Source of the DNA: Cellulomonas cellasea
GTDB lineage: Bacteria > Actinomycetota > Actinomycetes > Actinomycetales > Cellulomonadaceae
Assembly (NCBI RefSeq): GCF_030372105.1
Contig: NZ_JAUDBQ010000012.1
Location: 62,001-126,000 of the forward strand
Direction of reading: 5' to 3'
DNA: 64,000 bases
The stretch's first letter is position 1. Each line of letters starts with the position of its first letter. The translations under genes and the position numbers were made by a program. Below are positions 7,143-15,653 of this stretch, piece after piece. The notes beneath the pieces are model-generated. The model worked only from the letters and a program-made list of their open reading frames with translations. It did no database searches and had not been told where the DNA came from.

Positions 7143-8480
7143 CAGGGCGGGCGGCGGCGGAGGCGGCCCGCTGGGGGTGAGGGCGAGCCAGCGGACGCCG
7201 TGGGGCGGGACGTCGAGCAGCAGGTCGCCGTGGGCGGCCACACCGAGGCGGTCGGCGTCGTCGTCCCACAGGTCCCGTGCGGTCCAGGCGCTCGCGGCGG
7301 CCTGGTGGCCGAGGACGGAGGACAGCGGGACCCGGCATGTCCGCGCACGGTCGCCCGTCCAGAACACGGCGGTGTAGCGGGTGTCGTCGGCGGGCGAGCG
7401 CGCGCCCCACACGATGACCTCGCCCGCGTCGGCGCCGTCGCCCAGCGGCTCCCGGAGCAGCTCGCCATTGCCGGTGGAGCACCGCAGCACGTGCCCGACG
7501 GCGGGGGTGGCCAGCAGCTCGATCACGGCGGGGTCGCTGGTGGGCAGGTCGCCGCCCATCATCAGCGGGGAGCGGGACATCACCCACAACGTCAGCAGCG
7601 TGCGCTGCTCGTCGGCGGTGAGCCGGCTCTGGCGGTCCTCGCCGCGCTCGGCCCGGATGCCGATGCGCCCGAGCGGCAGCATGTCCGCGTCGGCCCAGGC
7701 TCCGGGGCGCTGATGCGGCGCCCAGCGCGCCATCCGGGTGAATTGGGCGTGCACGTCGGGCCAGCGGTCCCACAGGTCGTCGGAGACCCGCCACATCTGG
7801 GCGTGGGCCGCGAGGTGCGGGGCGTGGGCGGTGGACAGGCCCGTGCCGGGTGACAGGGACAGCACGATGTCGCGCCCACTGCGCCGGATGGCGCGCGCCA
7901 GGGCCTCGATCTCCCGCGGGTGGTACGGGGCCAGCATGTCGTCGACCTTGAGCAGGTCGACGCCCCAGGACGCGAGCTGCGCCACCTGGGAGTCGACGTA
8001 GGCCTGGGCGGCCGGGTGGTCGTGGTCGAGCCCGTGGTTGTCGGGGTTCCAGGCGCAGGCGGAGTCCAGGTCGGCGGCGTCGCGCGCGGTCCACGACGTG
8101 CCGAGCACCGGCAGGCCGCGCTGCACGGCGAGCCGGGGGATGCCGCGCAGCAGGTGCACGCCGAACTTCAGGCCCAGGGCGTGCACGCGGGCGGCCAGGG
8201 GCGCGAACCCCTGCCCGTCGGCGGCGGAGGGGAACCGGTTCGGCGCCGGGAGCTGGCGGCCGTGGTCGTCGAGCGTGAGCGGGGCGTCGGCGTTGTAGCC
8301 GTGGGCACGTGCTGTGGGGTCGTACCAGGCGATGTCGACCACCACCGTGTCCCAGCCGTGCGGGAGCAGGCGCTCGGCCATGAACTCGGCGTTGGCCAGC
8401 ACCTCCGCCTCGGTGACTGTCGTGCCGTAGCAGTCCCAGCTGTTCCAGCCCATCGGCGGGGTCGGCGCGATCGAGGCCAT
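7137..8480 (-). CDS. GH27 alpha-galactosidase / beta-L-arabinopyranosidase-like enzyme
   Basis: A 447-residue protein without a signal peptide. TPPMGWNSWDCYG is the GH27 signature; VVVDIAWYD and LLKVDDML follow, with Asp180 as probable nucleophile; LWVMSRSPLMMGGDL is the conserved strand 8. The ATG at 8478-8480 is chosen over upstream frames because GAGGAG precedes it. GH27 covers alpha-galactosidases and, in actinobacteria, beta-L-arabinopyranosidases. The arabinan context makes the latter plausible but the sequence alone does not decide. It is the first gene of the leftward operon and lies next to a palindromic operator at 8525-8542. Confidence 0.88.
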   Translation of the reverse strand: MASIAPTPPMGWNSWDCYGTTVTEAEVLANAEFMAERLLPHGWDTVVVDIAWYDPTARAHGYNADAPLTLDDHGRQLPAPNRFPSAADGQGFAPLAARVHALGLKFGVHLLRGIPRLAVQRGLPVLGTSWTARDAADLDSACAWNPDNHGLDHDHPAAQAYVDSQVAQLASWGVDLLKVDDMLAPYHPREIEALARAIRRSGRDIVLSLSPGTGLSTAHAPHLAAHAQMWRVSDDLWDRWPDVHAQFTRMARWAPHQRPGAWADADMLPLGRIGIRAERGEDRQSRLTADEQRTLLTLWVMSRSPLMMGGDLPTSDPAVIELLATPAVGHVLRCSTGNGELLREPLGDGADAGEVIVWGARSPADDTRYTAVFWTGDRARTCRVPLSSVLGHQAAASAWTARDLWDDDADRLGVAAHGDLLLDVPPHGVRWLALTPSGPPPPPPALR

Positions 8481-8524
8481 GAGCCGGCTCCTCTCCCGAC
8501 GGCGCCATCGCCAGTCGCTCGGTT

Positions 8525-8542
8525 CTCTACATCGTTGTAGAG
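8525..8542. promoter_or_regulatory. LacI-type operator before the GH27-GH51-GH43 operon
   Basis: CTCTACAtcgtTGTAGAG is a perfect palindrome with 7-base arms. Its core TACATCGTTGTA belongs to the same family as the sites at 8672, 15294 and 30270. It lies 45 bases upstream of the GH27 start. Confidence 0.7.
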
Positions 8543-8640
8543 GCATCATGCCGATGTCGCCCGATCCCGTCAACAGCCGATCCGGGGCGCGCCGGCCCGC
8601 GTCGGTTTCGCCGCGTGGATCACTGTTACCCGATCGTGGC

Positions 8641-8670
8641 TTGACCATCCCGGCACCGCCATGCCATGTT
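8641..8670 (+). promoter_or_regulatory. Candidate sigma-70-type promoter for the CUT1 operon
   Basis: TTGACC at 8641-8646 and CATGTT at 8665-8670 are 18 bases apart. The operator at 8672-8683 starts two bases downstream, a normal position for repression. The -10 match is moderate. Confidence 0.45.
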
Positions 8671-8671
8671 G

Positions 8672-8683
8672 TGCAACGTTGTA
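8672..8683. promoter_or_regulatory. LacI-type operator before the CUT1 operon
   Basis: TGCAACGTTGTA is a near-palindrome with one mismatch and a central CG, as in LacI-family sites. It matches the other members of the TACAWCGWTGTA set and overlaps the expected transcription start. Confidence 0.6.
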
Positions 8684-8851
8684 AAACAACCTCAGAGAGG
8701 TCAACGACGACCCGACGCACCTGCGCCCCCGACCCCCGTGGGCGCATCAGCGCACCACTCCCGGACGGGGCATCGCCGCCCACCCGGGACCGCGCCTGAC
8801 GGGCCGCCCCACGACCTCACAGCAGCTTCGTGACATGGGAGGCAGGCACAG

Positions 8852-10177
8852 ATGAAGAAGACGAGGCTCCTGACCTTGTCGGTGTGCGCCGCGCTAGTCG
8901 GCACACTCGCACTGACGGCATGCGGCAGCGACGGCTCCGGCGAGGAGGGCGGCGAGAAGAAGCTCACCTTCATGTTCCGCGGCGGCCCCGACGAGAAGAA
9001 GGCCTACGAGGCCGCGATCGCCAAGTTCACCGAGGACACCGGCGTCGCAGTCGAGGTCATCGTCACCGACGCCGACCAGTACGCCACCAAGCTGCAGGCC
9101 GCCGTCGCGGGCAACAAGGTCCCCGACGTGTTCTACATCGAGCAGGCCAACCTGCAGTCCTACGTGAACTCCGGCGTGCTCAAGGACATCACCGTCGACC
9201 TCGACAACCTCTGGGAGTTCGGCGTCGACTCCTACCGCTACGACGGCAAGGTGCAGGGCCAGGGCGCCCTGTACGGCCTGCCCAAGGACGTCGGCCCGTT
9301 CTCCTTCGGCTACAACAAGACGATGTTCGAGGCCGCGGGCATCCCGCTGCCCAGCGTCGACGAGCCGTACACCCTCGACGAGTTCGTCGACGTGGCCAAG
9401 AAGCTCACGCTCGACACCGACGGCGACGGCGAGCTGGACCAGTGGGGCACCGGCCTCAACGTCCAGTGGAACCTGCAGCCGTTCGTCTGGAGCAACGGCG
9501 GCGACTGGACCAACGAGGACAAGACCAAGGTCACCGTCGACACCCCCGAGTTCGCCGAGGCGCTCCAGTGGTTCGCCGACCTGCAGAACGTGCACGGCGT
9601 CACCCCGTCGGCCGAGCAGGCGCAGACGCTCGACACCTACCAGCGGTGGATGGCCGGCGAGATCGGCTTCTTCCCCGTCGGCCCCTGGGACGTCAGCACC
9701 TACGCGAAGCTCGACTTCGACTGGGACCTGATCCCCTACCCCGCGGGCAGCACCGGCAAGTCGGCCACCTGGGTCGGCAGCCTGGGCATCGGCGTCTCGA
9801 ACACCAGCAAGCACCCCGCCGACGCCGCCAAGCTCGTCACGTACCTCTCGGCGGACGAGGCCGCGCAGAAGACGCTCGTGGACGCCGGCGTGCAGATCCC
9901 CAACCTCAAGGACATGGCTGACACCTGGGCGGCAGAGGCCACCACCAAGCCCGCCAACCGCCAGGAGTTCCTGGACATCGTGCAGGACTACGGCCGCCCG
10001 ATGCCCGCCGCCGTGACCTACGGCGCCCAGTGGTACGACGACCTGTGGACGAACATCCAGCCGGTGCTCGACGGCAAGCAGACCGCCGCCGCGTACCTCA
10101 AGGAGGCGCAGCCCAAGATGCAGTCGTTCCTCGACCAGTCGATCGCGCAGGCCGAGCAGGCCGCGGCCGGCAAGTAA
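8852..10177 (+). CDS. CUT1 extracellular sugar-binding lipoprotein
   Basis: A 441-residue family 1 solute-binding protein. The signal peptide ends in lipobox LTAC with Cys24, so the mature protein is a membrane-anchored lipoprotein. [23 protein letters not shown] is the normal first lobe; the YDDLW and [21 protein letters not shown] region is the usual C-terminal motif of this family. It should capture an oligosaccharide, most likely an arabino-oligosaccharide given the neighbouring hydrolases. GGGAGG lies 9 bases before the ATG. A strong hairpin separates it from the permease genes. No ATPase gene is in the operon; such systems usually share an MsiK-type ATPase encoded elsewhere. Confidence 0.93.
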   Translation: MKKTRLLTLSVCAALVGTLALTACGSDGSGEEGGEKKLTFMFRGGPDEKKAYEAAIAKFTEDTGVAVEVIVTDADQYATKLQAAVAGNKVPDVFYIEQANLQSYVNSGVLKDITVDLDNLWEFGVDSYRYDGKVQGQGALYGLPKDVGPFSFGYNKTMFEAAGIPLPSVDEPYTLDEFVDVAKKLTLDTDGDGELDQWGTGLNVQWNLQPFVWSNGGDWTNEDKTKVTVDTPEFAEALQWFADLQNVHGVTPSAEQAQTLDTYQRWMAGEIGFFPVGPWDVSTYAKLDFDWDLIPYPAGSTGKSATWVGSLGIGVSNTSKHPADAAKLVTYLSADEAAQKTLVDAGVQIPNLKDMADTWAAEATTKPANRQEFLDIVQDYGRPMPAAVTYGAQWYDDLWTNIQPVLDGKQTAAAYLKEAQPKMQSFLDQSIAQAEQAAAGK

Positions 10178-10191
10178 CCGCTCCGCACGCC

Positions 10192-10234
10192 GTCCCCGCC
10201 GCCCGGCGCCACCCCCTCGCCGGGCGGCGGGGAC
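10192..10234 (+). terminator. Intra-operon hairpin after the CUT1 binding-protein gene
   Basis: Perfect 17-base arms (10192-10208 and 10218-10234) enclose a 9-base loop. It sits between the binding protein and the first permease gene and probably acts as a partial terminator or as a 3' end stabiliser that keeps the binding protein in excess. Confidence 0.8.
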
Positions 10235-10253
10235 TCTCGGAAAGGACCACGAG

Positions 10254-11219
10254 ATGTCGCAGAGCGCGAGCCTCACGACACCCCCGGAGACCGTCCCGGG
10301 CGCCCCGCCCCGGAAGCCCGCCGCGCGGCGACGGACCGGCAGCCGCCTGCACCGGGTCGAGCAGCGCTGGGCGCTGGCCTTCGTGGCCGCCCCGGTGATC
10401 GGCTTCCTGGTGTTCACCGTGTACCCGATCGGCTTCTCGGTGTACGCGTCGCTGACCAGCTGGAACGGCCTGGGCCCGATGACGTTCATCGGCCTCGACA
10501 ACTTCGTCAACATGTGGGGCGACGAGTACTTCCGCACGTCGCTGTACAACACGTTCTTCTACATGATCGGCATCCCGATCGGCCTGGCCCTCGCGCTGGG
10601 CCTCGCGCTCGCGCTGAACCGCAAGATCCCCGGCAGGACCGCGCTGCGCACCATCTACTACATCCCGGTGATCTCCTCGCTCGCCGCCATCGCGATCCTG
10701 TGGCAGTGGGCCTACAACGGCGACTTCGGCCTGGTGAACCAGGTGCTCGGGATGGTGGGCATCGACGGCCCCAACTGGCTGATGAACACCTCGACGGTCA
10801 AGCCCGCGATCATCATCCTGGCGATCTGGAAGGGCCTGGGCTACTCGATGCTGCTGTACCTGGCGGCCATCCAGTCGGTGCCCGCCTCGCTGCTCGAGGC
10901 CGCGGCGCTCGACGGCGCGAACGCCTGGCAGCGGTTCCGCTCGATCACCCTGCCGATGGTGGCGCCCGTGACGTTCTTCCTCGTCGTCACGAACATCATC
11001 GCCGGGTCCCAGATCTTCACCGAGATCAACATCATGACCCCGACGGGCGGCCCCGAGTACGCGTCCGCCTCGATCGTGTTCTACATCTGGCAGAAGGCGT
11101 TCAAGTACCAGCAGATGGGCTACGGGACGGCGATGGCCCTGGTGCTGGGGATGCTCGTCTTCGTCATCACCCTCATCCAGTTCCGGCTCAACCGCCGCAA
11201 CAGCTTCTCGATCGACTGA
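10254..11219 (+). CDS. CUT1 ABC permease, first subunit (MalF/UgpA type)
   Basis: A 321-residue inner-membrane protein with about six hydrophobic spans. An arginine-rich cytoplasmic start (RRRTGSRLHRVEQRW) precedes the first span. The EAA coupling loop LLEAAALDGANAWQRFRSITLPMVAP contacts the ATPase. GGPEYASASIVFYIW is a typical late-loop motif of this family. It pairs with the next gene to form the import channel for the ligand of the upstream lipoprotein. The start ATG follows a GGAAAGGA site. Confidence 0.94.
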   Translation: MSQSASLTTPPETVPGAPPRKPAARRRTGSRLHRVEQRWALAFVAAPVIGFLVFTVYPIGFSVYASLTSWNGLGPMTFIGLDNFVNMWGDEYFRTSLYNTFFYMIGIPIGLALALGLALALNRKIPGRTALRTIYYIPVISSLAAIAILWQWAYNGDFGLVNQVLGMVGIDGPNWLMNTSTVKPAIIILAIWKGLGYSMLLYLAAIQSVPASLLEAAALDGANAWQRFRSITLPMVAPVTFFLVVTNIIAGSQIFTEINIMTPTGGPEYASASIVFYIWQKAFKYQQMGYGTAMALVLGMLVFVITLIQFRLNRRNSFSID

Positions 11220-11234
11220 GGGCAGGAGACGACT

Positions 11235-12095
11235 ATGAGCCGCACGAACCCCCTGGGCGCCCGGGCCCAGAACCGCCTCGTCAACACCGCGGTGCTCGCC
11301 CTGCTGATCGTGGGCGCGCTGGTGATGATCGCCCCGCTGCTGTGGATGCTGACCACGGCGCTCAAGACGAAGGCCGAGGTCTTCGCCCTGCCGCCGGTGT
11401 GGATCCCGGACCCGCCGCAGTGGGAGACCTTCACCCGGATGTGGACCGAGGCCCCGGTGCTCTCCGGCATCCGGAACAGCCTGATCGTGGCGCTGAGCGT
11501 GACGATCGTCGGGTCCATCACGTCGTCGCTGGCGGCCTTCGCGCTGGCGAAGCTGCACCTGCCGGGGAAGAACGTCATCTTCCTGGGGCTGCTCGCCGGC
11601 CTCATGGTGCCGTTCCCGGCGCTGATGATCCCGCAGTTCGTGATGTTCTCGAAGGCGGGCTGGGTGGACACCCTGCTGCCGCTGATCGTGCCCTACCTGT
11701 TCGGAAACATCATCATGATCTTCTTCCTGCGGCAGTACCTGTCCTCGGTGCCGGACTCGATGATCGAGGCCGCGAAGATCGACGGCGCGTCCTACCCGCA
11801 GATCTTCCGGGTGATCGTGCTGCCGATGATCCGCCCGGCCATCGCCGCCCAGTTCATCCTCTGGTTCATGACGATCTGGAACGACTACCTCGCGCCGATC
11901 ATCTACCTGAACACCCCGTCGCGGCAGACGCTGCAGGTGGTCATCGCGAACCTCAACGTCCAGTACGCGACGCAGCGCGACTACCCGCTGATCATGGCGG
12001 CGTCCGTGGTGGCGCTGCTGCCGATCCTCGTGGTGTTCCTCATCTTCCAGCGCCAGATCATCGAGTCTGTGGCGCTCACCGGCTCGAAGGGCTGA
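11235..12095 (+). CDS. CUT1 ABC permease, second subunit (MalG/UgpE type)
   Basis: A 286-residue membrane protein. AAFALAKLHLPGKNVIFLGLL follows the second span, and the EAA loop reads MIEAAKIDGASYPQIFRVIVLPMIRP. The segment IWNDYLAPIIYLN near the end is characteristic of MalG-type subunits. It starts 15 bases after the first permease with a GGCAGGAG site, and is followed after one base by the GH43 gene, so the three genes are clearly co-transcribed. Confidence 0.94.
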   Translation: MSRTNPLGARAQNRLVNTAVLALLIVGALVMIAPLLWMLTTALKTKAEVFALPPVWIPDPPQWETFTRMWTEAPVLSGIRNSLIVALSVTIVGSITSSLAAFALAKLHLPGKNVIFLGLLAGLMVPFPALMIPQFVMFSKAGWVDTLLPLIVPYLFGNIIMIFFLRQYLSSVPDSMIEAAKIDGASYPQIFRVIVLPMIRPAIAAQFILWFMTIWNDYLAPIIYLNTPSRQTLQVVIANLNVQYATQRDYPLIMAASVVALLPILVVFLIFQRQIIESVALTGSKG

Positions 12096-12096
12096 C

Positions 12097-13395
12097 ATGA
12101 CCAGCATCGACGACCCGGCCGACGTCACCGGCTGGGGGGCCCGTCACGCCCACGACCCGACGGCCGTGCGGGATGCGGACGGCACCCACTACCTGTTCTC
12201 CACTGACGCCTATGCGGACGGGCCGGTGCGGGCCGGGGTGCAGATACGCCGGTCCCGCGACCTGGTGGACTGGGAGTTCCACGGCTGGGCGCTGCCCGGG
12301 GTGCCGGAGGCGGGCGCGGCCTGGTCCGGCGCCGTGGGGTTGTGGGCGCCGGAGGTGGTGCGCGTCGGCGACGAGTGGCGGATGTACTGGTCCGCGTCGA
12401 CATTCGGCTCGCGCACGTCGGCCATCGGCCTGGCGGTGGCGCCCGGCCCCACCGGCCCGTGGGCCGATCGCGGCCTGGTGGTGACGAGCCTGCATGACGT
12501 GGACGGCCCCAACGCGATCGACGCGAACGCGGTGGCCGACGCCGACGGCCGGCACTGGCTGGTCTACGGGTCCTTCTTCGGCGGGATCCACGTGATCGAG
12601 CTCGACCCCGCCACCGGCCTGGCCGCGGGTGGCGAGCCCGCCGACGGGCGCCGGCCCGGCACGTGCCTGGCCCGGCGCCCCCGAGCCGTGGAGGGCGCCG
12701 TCGAGGGGGCGTTCGTGCTCCCCCGGCCCGGCGGCGGCCACGCGATGCTCATCTCCTACGACTCGCTGTTCTCCACGTACCACCTGCGCGTCGGCGTCGC
12801 CGACGAGGTCACCGGCCCGTACCGGGACCACGCCGGGCGAGCGCTCACCGAGGACGACGCCGATCCGGCGATCCTGCTCGCGAGCCATGCCCTCGCCGGG
12901 GGCCGCGTCTGGCTGGCGCCCGGCCACGCGTCGGTGCTGACGCTGCCCTCCCCCGTGGACGGCGAGGATCTCCACCTCCTGGTGCACCACGTGCGCGACG
13001 GCGCGGACCCCGCCCAGCACGAGGCGCAGGTGCGCCGCCTGCTGTGGACCCACGGGCGGTGGCCGGTGGTGTCCCCGCAGCCGTGGGCGGGCGACCGTGA
13101 GACCCATGAGCTCGCGCCGGACGCCCGGACGCTACTGGGCGTCTGGGAGGTCGTGTCCTTCGACGGCCCCACCGACAAGGTGGCCCGCCCGCGCACGGTG
13201 CTGGTCGGCGAGGACGACCTGCGCGATGTCGCCCAGCACGGCCCGGGCCGCTTCACCTGGCCTCGAGACTCGGCGGTGCTGGGCACCGTGGCGTTCATGT
13301 CCTGGGATGCCGTGCGCGAGCGCGCCGCCTGGTCGTTCTCCGGCCTCACAGCGGACGGGCGGGCCGCGTTCGGCACGCGCGTCGCCGATGCGTAG
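12097..13395 (+). CDS. Cytoplasmic GH43 glycoside hydrolase
   Basis: A 432-residue protein without a signal peptide. The GH43 acids are visible: base Asp20 in AHDPTAV, the modulating Asp in PNAIDANAV, and the acid Glu in VEGAFVL. LWAPEVVRVG and MYWSASTFG fit the propeller. The last 90 residues form an extra beta-rich domain (LLGVWEVVSFDG...FMSWDAV). Its place one base behind an importer shows that it processes the imported sugar. It resembles arabinosidase-type GH43 in the AIDAN and GGIHVIEL segments but linkage cannot be fixed. It differs from the surface GH43 at 4426-5556 in size, location and C-terminal domain. Confidence 0.88.
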   Translation: MTSIDDPADVTGWGARHAHDPTAVRDADGTHYLFSTDAYADGPVRAGVQIRRSRDLVDWEFHGWALPGVPEAGAAWSGAVGLWAPEVVRVGDEWRMYWSASTFGSRTSAIGLAVAPGPTGPWADRGLVVTSLHDVDGPNAIDANAVADADGRHWLVYGSFFGGIHVIELDPATGLAAGGEPADGRRPGTCLARRPRAVEGAVEGAFVLPRPGGGHAMLISYDSLFSTYHLRVGVADEVTGPYRDHAGRALTEDDADPAILLASHALAGGRVWLAPGHASVLTLPSPVDGEDLHLLVHHVRDGADPAQHEAQVRRLLWTHGRWPVVSPQPWAGDRETHELAPDARTLLGVWEVVSFDGPTDKVARPRTVLVGEDDLRDVAQHGPGRFTWPRDSAVLGTVAFMSWDAVRERAAWSFSGLTADGRAAFGTRVADA

Positions 13396-13421
13396 GCTGC
13401 CAGCCGAGACGAGGAGGTCCC

Positions 13422-14201
13422 GTGACGAGCGCCCCGCACAGCCCTGACCGGGCGCTGAGCCCCGCAGGCCGGGGCCCGGGCCGCGCCGCCGCCGAGGCGG
13501 CACGGGATGAGCCTGCCGTCGGTTGGACGGGCCGCGTCATGACAGTCCTGCGGGTCGTGGCACATCTCGTGGCCGTGAACCTGCTGGTGCTGGCCGGGAC
13601 TCTGCTGGGCGGCGTCCTGTTGGGCGCCTTCCCGGCGCTGGCCGCCGGCAGCGCGGCGCTCCGGGGCGTCGTCTCCGGGGCGCCCTCCGAGCGGCTGTGG
13701 CACGACTTCTGGTCGACGTACCGCGCGTCGTGGCGCCGGCTGAACCTGCTGGGAGCCCCGTTCTGGTGCGTCGGCGCGGTGCTGGCCGTGGACGCGCTCG
13801 TGCTGGCCAGCGCACAGGACGGCGCGCCCGTGGCGCTGTGGGCCGGGTTGGCGGTGATCACCGCCTACGGCGCCGTGGCGTTGGCGTTCCTGCTGCCGTC
13901 AGCGCGCCGCGGCGAGGGCGCCGTGCGCACGTGGCGGTTCGTGGCGCTGGCCCCGGTGCTGTCCCCCGCCACGTCGGCGGCGGTGCTCGTGACGCTCTGC
14001 GCACTGGCCGTCGTCGCGGCCTGGGCGACGGTGCTGCTGCCACTGATGGGAGTGAGCCTGCCGCTGCTGCTCACCGGCTGGCTCGTGGAGCACCGCCTCG
14101 ACGCGCTGGAGGCCGCTCAGGCGCCGCCGGAGCCGGAGAGCCCGGCGACCAGCGGCGCAGCGCCCACGCCCGCCGTCGACTCCCGCACGACGATCGAGTA
14201 G
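13422..14201 (+). CDS. DUF624 (YesL-like) membrane protein
   Basis: A 259-residue protein with about five hydrophobic spans, beginning LRVVAHLVAVNLLVLAGTLLGGVLLGAFPAL, the usual DUF624 opening. YesL-like proteins often accompany CUT1 sugar ABC operons, where a role in transport has been proposed but not shown. The GTG start follows a GAGGAGG site. The last 85 bases run into the 3' end of the convergent LacI gene, so the two transcripts are complementary there. The proline-rich, charged tail encoded in the overlap is not conserved-looking. Confidence 0.85.
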   Translation: MTSAPHSPDRALSPAGRGPGRAAAEAARDEPAVGWTGRVMTVLRVVAHLVAVNLLVLAGTLLGGVLLGAFPALAAGSAALRGVVSGAPSERLWHDFWSTYRASWRRLNLLGAPFWCVGAVLAVDALVLASAQDGAPVALWAGLAVITAYGAVALAFLLPSARRGEGAVRTWRFVALAPVLSPATSAAVLVTLCALAVVAAWATVLLPLMGVSLPLLLTGWLVEHRLDALEAAQAPPEPESPATSGAAPTPAVDSRTTIE

Positions 14202-15196
14202 TCGGCCACCACCTGCTGATAGGGCAGCGCCTCGCTGCCGCCCGCGATCCGCGCGACGAGCAGCTCGACGGCGGTGCGCGCGATCTCCTCACGCCCCGGG
14301 GACACGGTGGACAGCGTGGGCGAGGAGTACGCCGCGTCGTCGATGTCGTCGAAGCCGATGACGGCGATCTGCTCGGGCACGGCGACCCGGCGGGCGTGCA
14401 GCACGTGCAGGGCGCCCAGGGCCAGCGCGTCGTTGAGCGCGAAGACGGCGTCCACCTCGACGCCCGAGTCGAGCATGCGGTGCATCGCCTCGGCGCCCGT
14501 CGAGCGGTGCCACAGCCCCGCCTCGCCGATCAGCGCGGGGTCGAACGGCAGCCCGGCGGCCTCGAGCGCCTCCCGGTAGCCGCGCACGCGCAGCGCCGCC
14601 GAGCCGATGGACTCGCCCTCGTGGGCGCCGATCACGGCGATCCGCCGCCGGCCCAGGTCGATGAGGTGCTGCGTCGCCGCGCGGGCCGCCTCGACGTTGT
14701 TCATCGTCACGTGGTCGGCCGGGGCGCCGAAGACACGCTCGCCGAGCAGCACCATCGGGAAGTCCACGGCGAAGGAGTCGGTGTCCTCAGGCCCCAGGTC
14801 GAGTGGGGAGAAGATCAGCCCGTCGGTGAGGTGCCGGCGCTGGCCGGACAGCACCTCGAGCTCGCGCTCGCGCACTGCGCTGGTCTGCTCGATGAGCACG
14901 GTCAGGCCGGCGCCCTCGGCGGCGCGGATCACGGAGTCCGCGAGCTCGGCGAAGTACGGCAGGCTCAGCTCGGGCACCGCCAGGCCGATCATCCCGGTGC
15001 GCCCCTGGCGCAGGTTCCGCGCGGAGATGTTCACCTGGTAGCCGAGTTGCGCGATCGCGTCCTCGACGCGGGCGCGGGTGGCCGGGCGGATGTGGGGGTA
15101 CCCGTTGACCACGTTCGAGACGGTCTTGATCGATACCCCGGCCAGCTCGGCGACATCGTGCATCGTCGCCCCGCTGCCGCGCCTGGTGCTGCTCAC
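14117..15196 (-). CDS. LacI-family repressor, candidate arabinan-regulon regulator
   Basis: A 359-residue protein. The N-terminal HTH is TMHDVAELAGVSIKTVSNVVNGYPHIRPATRARV, followed by the hinge IAQLGYQVNISARNLRQGRTG. The rest is a periplasmic-binding-protein fold with VFALNDALALGALHVLHARRV and IAVIGFDDIDDAAYSSPTLSTV. The GTG start at 15194-15196 follows GGGAGGC by a few bases. It converges on the CUT1/GH43/DUF624 operon. A TACATCGATGGA site about 100 bases upstream suggests autoregulation and matches the sites before the GH27 and CUT1 operons and before the large GH51 gene. The effector is probably arabinose or an arabino-oligosaccharide (inference). Confidence 0.9.
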   Translation of the reverse strand: MSSTRRGSGATMHDVAELAGVSIKTVSNVVNGYPHIRPATRARVEDAIAQLGYQVNISARNLRQGRTGMIGLAVPELSLPYFAELADSVIRAAEGAGLTVLIEQTSAVRERELEVLSGQRRHLTDGLIFSPLDLGPEDTDSFAVDFPMVLLGERVFGAPADHVTMNNVEAARAATQHLIDLGRRRIAVIGAHEGESIGSAALRVRGYREALEAAGLPFDPALIGEAGLWHRSTGAEAMHRMLDSGVEVDAVFALNDALALGALHVLHARRVAVPEQIAVIGFDDIDDAAYSSPTLSTVSPGREEIARTAVELLVARIAGGSEALPYQQVVADYSIVVRESTAGVGAAPLVAGLSGSGGA

Positions 15197-15293
15197 GCTG
15201 CCTCCCGTGGACCCGCCCGTGCGGGCGCTGACTCACTGTGCCAGAGCGGGGCGGCGCGGAACGGCCGAATGGAGCGATCTGGCGGGCCAACAG

Positions 15294-15307
15294 TACATCG
15301 ATGGAGA
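15294..15307. promoter_or_regulatory. LacI-type operator before its own repressor gene
   Basis: TACATCGATGGAGA here is identical over 14 bases to the site at 30270-30283. The core TACATCGATGGA differs at two positions from the perfect palindrome core at 8528-8539. It is 98 bases upstream of the repressor start. Confidence 0.6.
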
Positions 15308-15344
15308 ACAGCGTTGCCCCCACGATCACCCCACCAACGACTCA

Positions 15345-15366
15345 GGCCCGGCATGAGAGCCGGGCC
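15345..15366 (-). terminator. Terminator of the bS22 gene
   Basis: Perfect 8-base arms GGCCCGGC/GCCGGGCC with a 6-base loop lie 35 bases downstream of the bS22 stop codon, on the way to the LacI promoter. Confidence 0.7.
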
Positions 15367-15400
15367 CGAGTACGTGCTGCCTACCGCGTGAGCGGAAGGA

Positions 15401-15499
15401 TCACTTCTTGTTGCGACGCTGGTGACGCGTCTTGCGCAGCAGCTTGCGGTGCTTCTTCTTAGCCATCCGCTTGCGGCGCTTCTTGATGACGGAGCCCAT
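15401..15499 (-). CDS. Ribosomal protein bS22 (AURKAIP1/COX24-like), 32 residues
   Basis: The frame from the ATG at 15497-15499 to the stop at 15401 encodes 32 residues, beginning MGSVIKKRRKRMAKKKHRK and ending QRRNKK. Half are Lys or Arg. This exact type of tiny basic protein is the actinobacterial bS22 seen in mycobacterial small-subunit structures; it matches the mitochondrial AURKAIP1/COX24 domain. GAGGACCT precedes the start. It is easily missed by length cut-offs. A terminator follows, so it is probably a single-gene transcript or is read with the upstream HTH gene. Confidence 0.92.
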   Translation of the reverse strand: MGSVIKKRRKRMAKKKHRKLLRKTRHQRRNKK

Positions 15500-15653
15500 A
15501 GGTCCTCGCTAACTGAAGGTGGTCGGGCGCTCGGCGCCCTGCCAGGTGATGGTCGATCGACGCGCGGCACGGTCGAACGCCCACGCACGGGAAAGTCCGC
15601 TCATACATTACGCGATCCGAGGGCACTGATGCGACGCGCGGGCGCCCGAGGGC

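Larger units (their letters stand above)
8481..8851. other. Divergent promoter region, 371 bases
   Basis: The region separates the GH27 operon from the CUT1 transporter operon. It holds two related palindromic operators (8525-8542 and 8672-8683), a candidate rightward promoter at 8641-8670 and a long rightward leader of about 170 bases before the binding-protein gene. No small gene was recognised. Confidence 0.7.
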
